A stretch of 32,600 nt of DNA from Pseudomonadota bacterium. Its GTDB lineage: Bacteria > Pseudomonadota > Gammaproteobacteria > Burkholderiales > Burkholderiaceae_D. The notes beneath the pieces were generated by a model. The model was not told where the DNA came from and ran no database searches. It was given only the letters and a program-made list of their open reading frames with translations. The stretch covers positions 1 through 32,600 of the forward strand of contig JAFAGG010000032.1 in the NCBI GenBank assembly GCA_023422955.1, given 5' to 3'. The position numbers were made by a program, and so were the translations under genes. This document shows positions 17,782-25,513 of this stretch, piece by piece (positions within the stretch are counted from its first letter, which is position 1; each line of letters starts with the position of its first letter).

Positions 17782-18699
17782 TTACTCCAGATTCTGCACC
17801 TGTTCGCGCATCTGCTCAATCAGCAGTTTCAGTGCCATGGAGGCATCGGAAAGCTCTTTCACTGCGGCCTTGGAACCGATGGTGTTGGCCTCGCGGTTGA
17901 GTTCCTGCATCATGAAATCCAGGCGCTTGCCGACCTGGCCGCCTTTTTTCAGAATGTGGCGGGTTTCGCTCAAATGAGTGGAAAGGCGAGTCAGTTCTTC
18001 CGCAATGTCGATGCGTATGCCATAGACCGTGACTTCCTGGCGGATGCGTTCTATGACTTCTTCTTTGGGAAGCAAGGGCGTGGCGCTCGCGTCGCTATTC
18101 TGCAACGCAATGCCCAGCGCTTCCTGCAATTTTTCCGTGGCCTTTTGCTGGAATTGCGCGACTGCCTGAGGAACCAGCGGGGTGATTTTTTGTACGATGG
18201 CTTCCATTTCATCGATACGCGAAAGCAGCGTATTCGCCAGCGCCGCGCCTTCCCGTGCCCGCGATTCCATGAAGGCATCCAGCGCCTGGCGTAGCGCTTC
18301 CTGGATCTCGGTCTGCAGGCTTTCCTGTCCTATGGTCGCTTCTTCCACCACGCCCGGCCAGCGCAATATTTCGCCGATCGACAGGGTCGCCGAATCGGGG
18401 AATCGTTGCCGCACTTGCTCTTGCAGCAAATGCAAGGAGTCCAGCACGGGCAGGTTGAGCGCCTGCTTGCTGCCTTCGGCGATCTTGCGGCCGAAGTTCA
18501 GGCGGCACTCCATTTTGCCTCGCTGCACGCGCGCCATGACGGCTTCGCGCAGCAGGGGTTCGACTGCACGCAATTCGTCCTGCATGCGAAATTGCAGATC
18601 CAGGAAGCGGGAATTGACGCTTCTTAATTCGAGCGTCACCGTGCCGGCCTGGGTTTCGCGAGTAAGGGCTGCGTAGCCGGTCATGCTATGAATGGTCAA
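17782..18699 (-). CDS. yicC: YicC family endoribonuclease-like protein
   Basis: YicC proteins are stress-linked proteins recently described as endoribonucleases. The 305-residue protein shows the family N-terminus (IHSMTGYA), the ELRSVNSRFLDL motif and the C-terminal KRLDFMMQELNREANTIGSK signature. The start is a TTG at 18699, preceded by GAGG at a good distance; ATG 18684 would remove the conserved IHS. It heads the leftward run yicC-gmk-rpoZ-spoT and is divergent from the kinase gene. Confidence 0.93.
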   Translation of the reverse strand: MTIHSMTGYAALTRETQAGTVTLELRSVNSRFLDLQFRMQDELRAVEPLLREAVMARVQRGKMECRLNFGRKIAEGSKQALNLPVLDSLHLLQEQVRQRFPDSATLSIGEILRWPGVVEEATIGQESLQTEIQEALRQALDAFMESRAREGAALANTLLSRIDEMEAIVQKITPLVPQAVAQFQQKATEKLQEALGIALQNSDASATPLLPKEEVIERIRQEVTVYGIRIDIAEELTRLSTHLSETRHILKKGGQVGKRLDFMMQELNREANTIGSKAAVKELSDASMALKLLIEQMREQVQNLE

Positions 18700-18841
18700 G
18701 GTTGAGCCTCGGTTTCTTCTTTACAAAATAAGGATTTATCCAGAGAATCCCTAGAACTTGCCGGTAGATGGCGGACGACGCTGCTGCGCCTCCTTGCCTA
18801 TTGCCGATTACCGGCCGCACCAGTTTCAGGGATTACGACAC

Positions 18842-19846
18842 ATGGCTGTACAGAAAAACGTGCCATTGCCGGATGGCCTGGACATTAACGGATACCGCAT
18901 TGTAAAGAAGATTGCTTCCGGCGGCTTCAGTATTGTCTATCTGGCTCATGACGAAGAGGGCAATGCGGTTGCCATCAAGGAGTATCTGCCAAGCTCGCTG
19001 GCCTTGCGCCAGGCGGGTGAACTGGTGCCGCTGGTGGCGCCGGAAAATCTGCCGATTTTCCGTATCGGGCTGAAATGTTTCTTCGAGGAAGGGCGTGCGC
19101 TGGCCCGCATCATTCATCCCAACGTGGTCAGCGTGGTGAATTTTTTCCGCGCCCACGAAACCGTCTACATGGTGATGGCCTATGAGTCGGGACGTTCGCT
19201 GCAGGACTACATTCTGCAGCGGCGCGAAAAGCGGGAAAAGCCCATCGTCTCCGAGCGTTTCATCCGCAAGACCTTCGGCGAAGTCATGAACGGCTTGCGC
19301 GAAGTGCATGCCAACAAGCTGCTGCACCTGGATCTGAAGCCGGCCAACATCTATCTGCGTGACGATGGCTCGCCCATCCTGCTGGATTTCGGCGCTGCTC
19401 GCCAGACATTGCGCGAAGATGCGCCCAAGCTGTATCCGATGTATACGCCGGGTTTTGCTTCGCCTGAAATGTATGTCAAGAACTGCAAGCTCGGTCCGTG
19501 GACCGACATCTACGGATTGGGCGCCGCAATGTTTGCCTGCATGGTCGGCGCGCCGCCGCAGCCTGCGGATCAGCGTAAGGCCAATGACAAGATGGACACG
19601 TATTTCCGCAAGCTGGAAGGCGTGTATTCCAGCGAGTTGATCGAGATGGTGCGCTGGACGCTGCAGGTCGATCCGGAAAAGCGGCCTCCCAGCGTATTCG
19701 CGCTGCAGAAAGCCCTGGCGACTGAACCGACTGCTGAAAAGGAAATAGCGCCCGTTGAAAAATTGACGCGCGGCTTGCGGCGCTTGTTTGGCGGAAGAAG
19801 CAGGACAGGCCCACTGAATCCAACCACGATGACATCCCAGGGATGA
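18842..19846 (+). CDS. Serine/threonine protein kinase (Hanks type)
   Basis: The 334-residue cytoplasmic kinase has an N-lobe with a glycine loop (ASGGFSIVYLA, about 25-35) and lysine in AIKEY (46). Its catalytic loop is HLDLKPANI, with Asp 164 and Leu in place of the usual Arg of HRD, followed by LDFGAAR (Asp 182) and a FASPE activation-segment end. The Leu in HLD marks a non-RD kinase. There is no extracellular sensor; the C-terminus (about 300-334) is a basic, disordered-looking tail. The PP2C phosphatase gene follows after 34 bases, an evident regulatory pair. Targets are unknown. ATG 18842 fits the domain start. Confidence 0.92.
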   Translation: MAVQKNVPLPDGLDINGYRIVKKIASGGFSIVYLAHDEEGNAVAIKEYLPSSLALRQAGELVPLVAPENLPIFRIGLKCFFEEGRALARIIHPNVVSVVNFFRAHETVYMVMAYESGRSLQDYILQRREKREKPIVSERFIRKTFGEVMNGLREVHANKLLHLDLKPANIYLRDDGSPILLDFGAARQTLREDAPKLYPMYTPGFASPEMYVKNCKLGPWTDIYGLGAAMFACMVGAPPQPADQRKANDKMDTYFRKLEGVYSSELIEMVRWTLQVDPEKRPPSVFALQKALATEPTAEKEIAPVEKLTRGLRRLFGGRSRTGPLNPTTMTSQG

Positions 19847-19880
19847 TGCAGCATAAACGGCTTATACGGGGAAGCTAGCC

Positions 19881-20813
19881 ATGCGATTTTCAGTCTATCA
19901 GGAAAGCCATATCGGCGGCCGCAAGCAGAATCAGGATCGCATGGGATACAGCTTCACCCGCGATGCATTGCTGCTGCTGCTGGCGGATGGCATGGGCGGA
20001 CATATCCAGGGCGAGGTGGCTGCGACGCTGACCCTGCAGACCATCGCTGCCTTGTTCCAGCAGCAGGCCAAGCCCTATATCAAAAATCCGGAGCAATTCC
20101 TGCAAGAGAGCTTTTTCGCATCGCATCGCGAAATCCATCGCTACCGTGCAGTCAACCGCCTGGAAGATACGCCGCGCACCACGCTCGTGGTTTGCCTGAT
20201 CCAGCATGGCACCGCCATCTGGGCCCATGCCGGCGATTCACGCCTGTACTGGATGCGCGATGGCAAGGTGCAGGCGCGCACCCGCGATCATTCGCGCCTT
20301 GAAGTGCTGATTGCGCAAGGCAAGGTCAGTCCGCTGGAGCGCGATACGCATCCGGACCGCAACAAGCTGTTCAATTGCGTGGGCGCGCCCAACATGCCCA
20401 TCGTCGAAATAGCGCGTCCGGTAACTATGCAAATGGGAGATGTGCTGCTGCTGTGTTCGGATGGCTTGTGGTCTTCTCTGCCGGATGATTTACTGTGCCG
20501 CCAGTTGCATGAAAATCCCCTGCACCAGGTCGTGCCCGGCCTGGTGCGTTCCGCCACGCTGAAAGCCGGGCCGAAAAGTGATAATGTCACGGCCCTTGCG
20601 CTGTCCTGGGAAGGTGCGGGTGTCAGTACGATGGAACCTTCGACCATTCTGACCAGCATCATGCCGCTGGACAGCATTACCACCACCATACAGGCGCCGC
20701 ATCATGCGGATCTGGAAGCAATGGAAACCATGGACGACTACGATATTGAAGAAGCCATCGAAGAAATCCGCGGTGCCATAGAAAAATCGTCCCGCCTGAT
20801 TTCAAAAAGTTGA
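19881..20813 (+). CDS. PP2C-type serine/threonine phosphatase
   Basis: The 310-residue protein carries all main PP2C metal-site motifs: KQNQDRMG (about 16), ADGMGGH (about 36), AGDSRLYW, CSDGLWSSLPDD and SDNVTALAL. It lacks a membrane segment. The last ~70 residues are an acidic extension beyond the catalytic domain. It presumably reverses phosphorylation by the kinase encoded just upstream. The pair is inserted between yicC and rph, so it may be coupled to RNA metabolism, but that is inference from position only. rph starts six bases downstream, suggesting one operon. Confidence 0.93.
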   Translation: MRFSVYQESHIGGRKQNQDRMGYSFTRDALLLLLADGMGGHIQGEVAATLTLQTIAALFQQQAKPYIKNPEQFLQESFFASHREIHRYRAVNRLEDTPRTTLVVCLIQHGTAIWAHAGDSRLYWMRDGKVQARTRDHSRLEVLIAQGKVSPLERDTHPDRNKLFNCVGAPNMPIVEIARPVTMQMGDVLLLCSDGLWSSLPDDLLCRQLHENPLHQVVPGLVRSATLKAGPKSDNVTALALSWEGAGVSTMEPSTILTSIMPLDSITTTIQAPHHADLEAMETMDDYDIEEAIEEIRGAIEKSSRLISKS

Positions 20814-20819
20814 GAACAC

Positions 20820-21554
20820 ATGTTGATTGAAGCCCGCCCCAGCGGCCGCACGCCCGACGCGTTGCGCCCGGTTCGTCTTACTCGCCAGTACACCAAGCAT
20901 GCCGAAGGATCGGTACTGGTGGAATTCGGCGATACCAAGGTCATCTGCACCGCCAGCATCGAAGAACGCGTGCCCTCGTTTCTGAAAGGCCAGGGCAAAG
21001 GCTGGCTGACCGCCGAATACGGCATGCTGCCGCGCTCCACTCACAGCCGCATGGACCGCGAGGCGGCGCGCGGGAAGCAATCGGGCCGCACCCAGGAAAT
21101 CCAGCGCCTGATCGGCCGTTCCCTGCGCGCGGCCTTCGATCTGAATGCCTTCGGCGAACGTACGCTGCACCTGGACTGTGACGTGATCCAGGCCGATGGC
21201 GGCACACGCACCGCAGCGATTACCGGCGCCATGGTGGCCGCTTACGATGCCTTCTCGCAGCTGCAGGCAAAAAATCTCATCAGCACGATTCCGCTCAAGC
21301 ACTTTGTGGCGGCAGTTTCAGTGGGCGTTTATCGCGGTGCACCGGTGCTGGACCTGGACTACCTCGAAGATTCCGATTGCGACACCGATATGAATGTCGT
21401 GATGACCGATGTCGGCCATTTCATCGAAGTGCAGGGAACCGCCGAAGGCGCCGCTTTCGATCGCGCTACCATGGATGCCTTGCTGGACCTGGCGCAGCAG
21501 GGCATCGCTGAACTGAATCGCCTGCAAAAGCAATCGCTCGGCCTGGCCGCCTGA
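20820..21554 (+). CDS. rph: Ribonuclease PH
   Basis: RNase PH is a phosphorolytic 3'-5' exoribonuclease that trims tRNA ends. The 244-residue protein starts RPSGRTPDALRPV, contains GKGWLTAEYGMLPRSTH and GRTQEIQRLIGRSLRA (phosphate- and RNA-binding region), and DCDVIQADGGTRTAAITGA. All expected regions are present, unlike the truncated rph of some E. coli strains. It sits seven bases after the phosphatase gene; a hairpin follows before rdgB. Confidence 0.96.
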   Translation: MLIEARPSGRTPDALRPVRLTRQYTKHAEGSVLVEFGDTKVICTASIEERVPSFLKGQGKGWLTAEYGMLPRSTHSRMDREAARGKQSGRTQEIQRLIGRSLRAAFDLNAFGERTLHLDCDVIQADGGTRTAAITGAMVAAYDAFSQLQAKNLISTIPLKHFVAAVSVGVYRGAPVLDLDYLEDSDCDTDMNVVMTDVGHFIEVQGTAEGAAFDRATMDALLDLAQQGIAELNRLQKQSLGLAA

Positions 21555-21610
21555 AGACAGGAAACACGGTAAACTGGCGGCTTGCGCTGCCAACCCGTGT
21601 TTGTCTTTTT
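21554..21610 (+). terminator. Hairpin with T-run immediately before rdgB
   Basis: AAGACAGGAAACACGG (21554-21569) pairs with CCGTGTTTGTCTT (21595-21607) apart from a small bulge, encloses a second GGCGGC-TTGC-GCTGCC stem, and runs into TTTTT. It has the form of a Rho-independent terminator, yet it ends only a few bases before the rdgB start codon, so partial read-through or a downstream start must be considered. Confidence 0.6.
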
Positions 21611-21613
21611 CTC

Positions 21614-22219
21614 ATGCCTGCTACTTCCGCTGCTTCAACTTCTACGCTGGTCCTTGCTTCCAATAACGCCGGCAAGCTCAAGGAATTCGGCGAATTGCTC
21701 GCGCCGCTGGGTTTTATCGTCAAGCCTCAGAAGGAATTCGATATTCCCGAAGCGGATGAGCCGCATTGCACCTTCGTCGAAAACGCGCTGGAAAAAGCGC
21801 GCCATGCATCGCGCCTGACCGGTTTGGCGGCGATGGCCGATGACTCCGGCATTTGCGTGAATGCGCTGGGCGGCGCGCCCGGCGTGTTGTCCGCGCGTTA
21901 TGCGGGCGAGCCGAAATCGGATGCGCGCAACAATGAAAAACTGATTGCCGACCTGGCGCAGCACACCGACAAGTCTGCCTATTACTACTGCGTACTCGTA
22001 TTCGTGCGCCATGCAGACGATCCGCAGCCGGTGATTGCCGACGGCAGATGGAATGGCGAAGTGATTGCCCAAGCGCGCGGGCAGGGCGGTTTCGGTTACG
22101 ACCCGCATTTCCTGTTGCCGGATCTTGGCAAGACTGCCGCAGAACTGACGCCGGAAGAAAAGAACCGTTATTCGCATCGCGGCCAGGCGCTGCGCATGTT
22201 GGTGGAAAGACTGCGATGA
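21614..22219 (+). CDS. rdgB: XTP/dITP pyrophosphatase (non-canonical purine NTPase)
   Basis: RdgB/HAM1 hydrolyses dITP, XTP and similar damaged nucleotides to keep them out of DNA. The 201-residue protein has LVLASNNAGKLKEFGELL, then TFVENALEKARHAS, the catalytic ADDSGICVNALGGAPGVLSARYAG and FGYDPHFLLPD. The first ~10 residues (Ser/Ala/Thr-rich) are extra. No Shine-Dalgarno precedes ATG 21614 and a terminator-like hairpin is directly upstream, but no better start is in frame. The gene overlaps hemW by four bases (ATGA). Confidence 0.95.
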   Translation: MPATSAASTSTLVLASNNAGKLKEFGELLAPLGFIVKPQKEFDIPEADEPHCTFVENALEKARHASRLTGLAAMADDSGICVNALGGAPGVLSARYAGEPKSDARNNEKLIADLAQHTDKSAYYYCVLVFVRHADDPQPVIADGRWNGEVIAQARGQGGFGYDPHFLLPDLGKTAAELTPEEKNRYSHRGQALRMLVERLR

Positions 22220-23457
22220 TACCCATCAAGCCCGCCGGCAGCAGCGCGCCGCCGCTTTCTCGCGCTGCCGACGTGGCCAATACCTATCTGCGCCCCGGCG
22301 TGATCAGCCTTGCCGCCTTGCCGCCCCTGGCGCTCTACGTGCATATTCCCTGGTGCGTGCGCAAATGTCCTTATTGCGATTTCAATTCGCATGAGGCCGG
22401 CGGTACAATGCCCGAAACCGACTATCTGGATGCCTTGCGCGCCGACCTGGAGAGTTCGCTTCCTCTGATCTGGGGCCGCAAAATCTATACGGTTTTCATC
22501 GGCGGCGGTACGCCCAGCCTGCTGTCCGCAGCGGGACTGGATCGCCTGATGTCCGACATCCGCAGCCTGCTGCCGCTGGATGGTGCCGCAGAAATCACGA
22601 TGGAAGCCAATCCCGGCACCTTCGAAGCCGAGAAATTCCGTTCCTTCCGCACAAGCGGCATCAATCGCCTGTCCATAGGCATACAAAGTTTTCATGCGCC
22701 ACACCTGCAAGCGCTGGGCCGCATTCATGACGGCGATGAGGCAAGGCGCGCAGTGGAAATCGCGCAGGCGAACTTCGACAACTTCAACCTCGATCTGATG
22801 TATGCCTTGCCCGGGCAGACATTGGAGCAGGCCCGTGCCGATGTACGCACGGCATTGAGTTTTGCGCCGCCGCATCTGTCGCTCTATCACCTGACGATGG
22901 AGCCGAATACGGTGTTCGCCAAGTATCCGCCGGTGGTGCCGGACGACGATGAAAGCGCGGCGATGCAAGAAATGCTGGAAGCCGAAACGGCGGCCGCCGG
23001 TTATCAGCATTATGAAATCTCGGCCTATGCCAAGCCCGGCAAGCGGGCCAGGCACAACCTGAATTACTGGCAGTTCGGCGATTATCTGGGCATAGGCGCC
23101 GGCGCCCATTCCAAGCTCTCCTTCCCGCATCGCGTGATACGCCAGGCGCGCTACAAGCAACCTGCTTCCTACATGGAAGCGATGCGCAAGGGCAGTGCGG
23201 TAGCGGAAGAAGTGGAAGTGGCGCGCGATGAATTGCCTTTTGAATTCATGCTGAATGCGCTGCGGCTTACCGACGGCTTTGAAGTCAACCTGTTCGCAGA
23301 AAGAACCGGGATGGCGTTGACAGCTATCGACAAGATGCTGGATGCCGCTGAGGCAAAAGGCTTGCTCTACCGTGACCACCGCATCATCCGCCCCACGCTG
23401 CTAGGCCAGCGCTTTCTGAATGATCTGCAGCAAATGTTCTTACCTCCATCGGTTTGA
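22216..23457 (+). CDS. hemW: Heme chaperone HemW (radical SAM)
   Basis: HemW is a radical-SAM protein related to coproporphyrinogen III dehydrogenase that works as a heme-transfer chaperone. The 413-residue protein has the 4Fe-4S motif CVRKCPYCDF (Cys 47, 51, 54), GGGTPSLLS, and the MEANPGTFE and GIQSFHAPHLQALGRIHD motifs, with a HemN C-terminal domain. It lacks the extra cysteine-bearing N-terminal extension of true HemN, which favours HemW. The start overlaps the rdgB stop (ATGA), indicating translational coupling. tRNA-Ser follows. Confidence 0.95.
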   Translation: MIPIKPAGSSAPPLSRAADVANTYLRPGVISLAALPPLALYVHIPWCVRKCPYCDFNSHEAGGTMPETDYLDALRADLESSLPLIWGRKIYTVFIGGGTPSLLSAAGLDRLMSDIRSLLPLDGAAEITMEANPGTFEAEKFRSFRTSGINRLSIGIQSFHAPHLQALGRIHDGDEARRAVEIAQANFDNFNLDLMYALPGQTLEQARADVRTALSFAPPHLSLYHLTMEPNTVFAKYPPVVPDDDESAAMQEMLEAETAAAGYQHYEISAYAKPGKRARHNLNYWQFGDYLGIGAGAHSKLSFPHRVIRQARYKQPASYMEAMRKGSAVAEEVEVARDELPFEFMLNALRLTDGFEVNLFAERTGMALTAIDKMLDAAEAKGLLYRDHRIIRPTLLGQRFLNDLQQMFLPPSV

Positions 23458-23473
23458 ATGTCACGATTCCAAC

Positions 23474-23501
23474 TGGAAAACGGATAGGACTTAGGTATAA
23501 T
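23474..23501 (+). promoter_or_regulatory. Likely promoter of tRNA-Ser
   Basis: TGGAAA (23474-23479), 16 bases, then TATAAT (23496-23501) is a plausible sigma-70 promoter about 85 bases upstream of the tRNA. The -10 is perfect, the -35 is weak. Confidence 0.6.
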
Positions 23502-23587
23502 TCCCGCTTGCTTGCGCCGGAGAAGCATTAATTCTCCCAGCGCCAGGCAATCCGGAAATGCAAAGTCCTGGTTTCCGAAATCCTGCA

Positions 23588-23677
<90 letters not shown>

Positions 23678-23706
23678 CGACAGCAAATCCCTTTAAAATC
23701 AAGTGC

Positions 23707-23932
23707 TTATGTGATTTTAGGGTCATCAAAACCACACACAAAAACCACACACAGTATCTCAGCGGTTCTCTGGTCCATCTCAGGGACAGACTTGGTGACG
23801 ATCTCTACGTCCTTGAGATCCTCTGGGGGGGTAGAGGTCTGCTGGTTCTCGTTGTAGTCCTTCTGGATCTGGATGGGGTCTGAGGTACTCGGCGTAATAC
23901 TCCGGGTAGCATCCCAGTTCTTATTGCACCAC
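23707..23932 (-). pseudogene. Possible frameshifted or overlapping C-terminal coding segment
   Basis: Directly beyond the stop of the zinc-ribbon gene, the +1 frame stays open from 24078 to 23707 and gives a plausible acidic, non-repetitive sequence (for example NQQTSTPPEDLKDVEIV), while the other frame is arginine-rich shadow. Its own start would be a GTG at 24078 deep inside the upstream gene, without a ribosome site. It could be the tail of the zinc-ribbon protein after a frameshift, a programmed +1 shift, or chance; the last residues overlap the arm repeats. Confidence 0.3.
23728..23753 (+). repeat. Left arm-type repeats (two copies)
   Basis: AAAACCACACACA occurs twice in tandem (23728-23740 and 23741-23753), about 50 bases inside the left core. 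The same ACCACACAC pair with the same 13-base step and orientation lies inside the right end. This is the expected layout of integrase or excisionase arm sites. Confidence 0.7.
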
Positions 23933-24145
23933 TTACGGACGTGACTGGGGTAACCATGCCTCTTCTTCTGGTGACATAGCCTTTGGTATGTACACCGATT
24001 GGCTATCAGCTTGCCTGTGCCAACCACAATAGGGACATTGCAAAACTCCCCGTGCGAGGTGAGGAGCAAATGAGGCACTACACCGTTCTACCAGGAAGGT
24101 CTTTTTACAAAAGGCATCCCCACATTTCTCTAAGAGAGTTGTCAT
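23933..24145 (-). CDS. Small zinc-ribbon-like protein
   Basis: The 70-residue protein has cysteines in pairs, KCGDAFCKKTF near residue 8 and LQCPYCGWH near residue 35, a pattern expected of a small zinc ribbon. Such proteins in phages and mobile elements are often transcription regulators or recombination helpers; here the role is unknown. It is at the left end next to the arm repeats, transcribed toward the tRNA. The ATG has no clear ribosome site, but an AT-rich leader lies upstream (24146-24240). The reading frame may continue in another frame (see the neighbouring entry). Confidence 0.5.
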   Translation of the reverse strand: MTTLLEKCGDAFCKKTFLVERCSASFAPHLARGVLQCPYCGWHRQADSQSVYIPKAMSPEEEAWLPQSRP

Positions 24146-24238
24146 CGGCGTTGTAGATGCTTATAGATTTAAATAGGATATTCATTATTCTTTTGTTTCC
24201 CATAAGCAAACATCCCATGAACAGGGGATTGATTTTTG

Positions 24239-24299
24239 CAAAAAATATGAAGGGGTAACACGAGGATACCCTTTGGGCAAATCCCCCCGTGTGCCCCCT
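24239..24299 (-). terminator. Rho-independent terminator of the 51-residue gene
   Basis: Read on the minus strand, GGGGCACACG pairs with CGTGTTACCCC (one bulge), with an inner GGG/CCC pairing, followed by TTCATATTTTTT. It starts ten bases after the stop of the small leftward gene, which supports that gene being real. Confidence 0.65.
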
Positions 24300-24308
24300 C
24301 AGGTTGTC

Positions 24309-24464
24309 TTAAAGAAGACCCACCTGCTCCTCCTCCCTACCTTCAGCTCTTAGAAACTCGTTATAGATTGAGGCCCAATAGGCCCATCCTTCCTTCGATT
24401 CAGTCCAGAAGAAGGCATTGATCAGTGCATCAGCGCGAGAAGGAGATTCGATGGACTTGTTCAC
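24309..24464 (-). CDS. Short 51-residue protein of the element
   Basis: A GTG at 24464 opens a 51-codon frame, preceded by AAGGA seven bases upstream and followed by a terminator. The product begins MNKSIESPSRADALINAFFW and is rich in aromatic residues in the middle (WTESKEGWAYWASIYNEF), with an acidic tail. No known family is recognised. A good ribosome site, a dedicated terminator and an operator-like palindrome upstream argue that it is expressed. Its position, divergent from the resolvase gene, is where small regulators or excisionases usually sit, but it has no visible helix-turn-helix. Confidence 0.6.
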   Translation of the reverse strand: MNKSIESPSRADALINAFFWTESKEGWAYWASIYNEFLRAEGREEEQVGLL

Positions 24465-24497
24465 AGTGTTTTCCTTGGTTAGTTATTGATTATTTCC

Positions 24498-24734
24498 ACA
24501 ACGAAACGTTGTTGAGAGAGAACAATAGTCCAAGGGTTGGCCCTTTATACACCCCCTTGTGTTAACCTTCACTCCTTGCTGCGCAGTAATAGTTACACCC
24601 TCGTAACTATCTTTCCCTCCTTCTATCCCCTCCCTGCCCAAAAACGACCGTTATTGGTCATTGCCAATAAACATGACCTAAAAATAGCTTGCAATACTTT
24701 TGGGCATACCATAAGATTTGGGCATCGTTATTGG
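24498..24734. promoter_or_regulatory. Divergent control region with several inverted repeats
   Basis: Between the 51-residue gene and the resolvase gene are three perfect inverted repeats: ACAACG-aaa-CGTTGT (24498-24512), ATAGTTAC-N6-GTAACTAT (24589-24610) and TTATTGG-N6-CCAATAA (24651-24670). TTATTGG recurs at 24728-24734, and a 9-bp direct repeat TTTGGGCAT lies at 24699-24707 and 24717-24725 around the resolvase promoter. The set looks like operators, or sites for the resolvase itself. Confidence 0.6.
24689..24717 (+). promoter_or_regulatory. Sigma-70 promoter of the resolvase gene
   Basis: TTGCAA (24689-24694), exactly 17 bases, then TAAGAT (24712-24717). The TTTGGGCAT repeats cover the spacer and the start region, so binding there would repress transcription. 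Confidence 0.75.
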
Positions 24735-24754
24735 ACACCCAGGGAGATAACAAC

Positions 24755-25324
24755 ATGACCAGAGTCTTTGCCTATTGCCGAGTATCTACTTCGGAACAGA
24801 CCACTGATAACCAAGTACAGGAGATCGCTAGTGCTGGGTTCTCGCTGGAGCCTCACAGGGTTATCACTGAGACCATCTCTGGATCTGTTGCAGCAGACCA
24901 GAGGCCAGGGTTCTCCAAGTTACTCGACAGGGTAGAAAAGGATGATGTCCTGGTAGTGACCAAGCTGGATCGCTTAGGACGTAATGCCATGGATGTCCGG
25001 TCAACCGTGGATAGGCTGTCAGCCATGGGAGTGAGAGTTCATTGCCTTCAGCTTGGAGGAGCTGACCTCACCAGCCCAGCAGGGAAGATGGTTATGGACG
25101 TAATCAATGCCATGGCTGAGTTCGAGAGGAATCTCTTGGTTGAGCGTACTCAGGCGGGACTGGCAAGGGTTAAGGCTGAAGGTAAAAAGACCCTTGGGAG
25201 ACCTCAGGTACTTACAGAGAACCAGCGCAAGGAGATCGCCAGGAAGCTCAAGGAAGGTGCGTCAGTTTCACAGCTTTCTAGGGATTTTGGGGTCAGCAGA
25301 CAGTCAATTTCACGGTGCGCCTAA
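24755..25324 (+). CDS. Serine recombinase (resolvase/invertase family)
   Basis: The 189-residue protein is a small serine recombinase: VFAYCRVSTSEQ at the N-terminus with the nucleophile Ser 11, KLDRLGRNAMD near residue 70, the E-helix segment EFERNLLVERTQAGL and a C-terminal Hin-type helix-turn-helix (SVSQLSRDFGVSRQSISRC). Such enzymes resolve multimers or invert segments; some act only as regulators. ATG 24755 has AGGGAGA upstream and matches the family start; the longer frame reads through the promoter. Inverted and direct repeats upstream are candidate binding sites. It is probably not the integrase, since a full tyrosine integrase is present. Confidence 0.93.
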   Translation: MTRVFAYCRVSTSEQTTDNQVQEIASAGFSLEPHRVITETISGSVAADQRPGFSKLLDRVEKDDVLVVTKLDRLGRNAMDVRSTVDRLSAMGVRVHCLQLGGADLTSPAGKMVMDVINAMAEFERNLLVERTQAGLARVKAEGKKTLGRPQVLTENQRKEIARKLKEGASVSQLSRDFGVSRQSISRCA

Positions 25325-25513
25325 GCCATTGAATTTAAACAATAAATAGGTTGTGGCGGGCATTTAGAAGAGAGGCGTAGAACAATTACCCCACACGCTT
25401 AGGGGAAGCAGTCGATCTCTTCCCCCTTTAAAGAGCCTTACCGCTTCAATGTGGTGGGCTCTTTTTGTTTGTGCATCTATTTTTAATTCACCTTTCTACG
25501 AGACCTATTCCCT
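25325..25513 (+). other. Intergenic hairpin region after the resolvase gene
   Basis: There is no reading frame of note. Two consecutive stem-loops stand here: GGGGAAG (25402-25408)/CTTCCCC (25419-25425), and the terminator below. The first lacks a T-run and could be part of a short stable RNA made upstream of the terminator. Confidence 0.45.
25430..25468 (+). terminator. Rho-independent terminator
   Basis: AAAGAGCC (25430-25437) pairs with GGCTCTTT (25457-25464) and is followed by TTTGTTT. It ends the resolvase transcript or a short RNA read through this region, and separates it from the next gene set. Confidence 0.75.
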
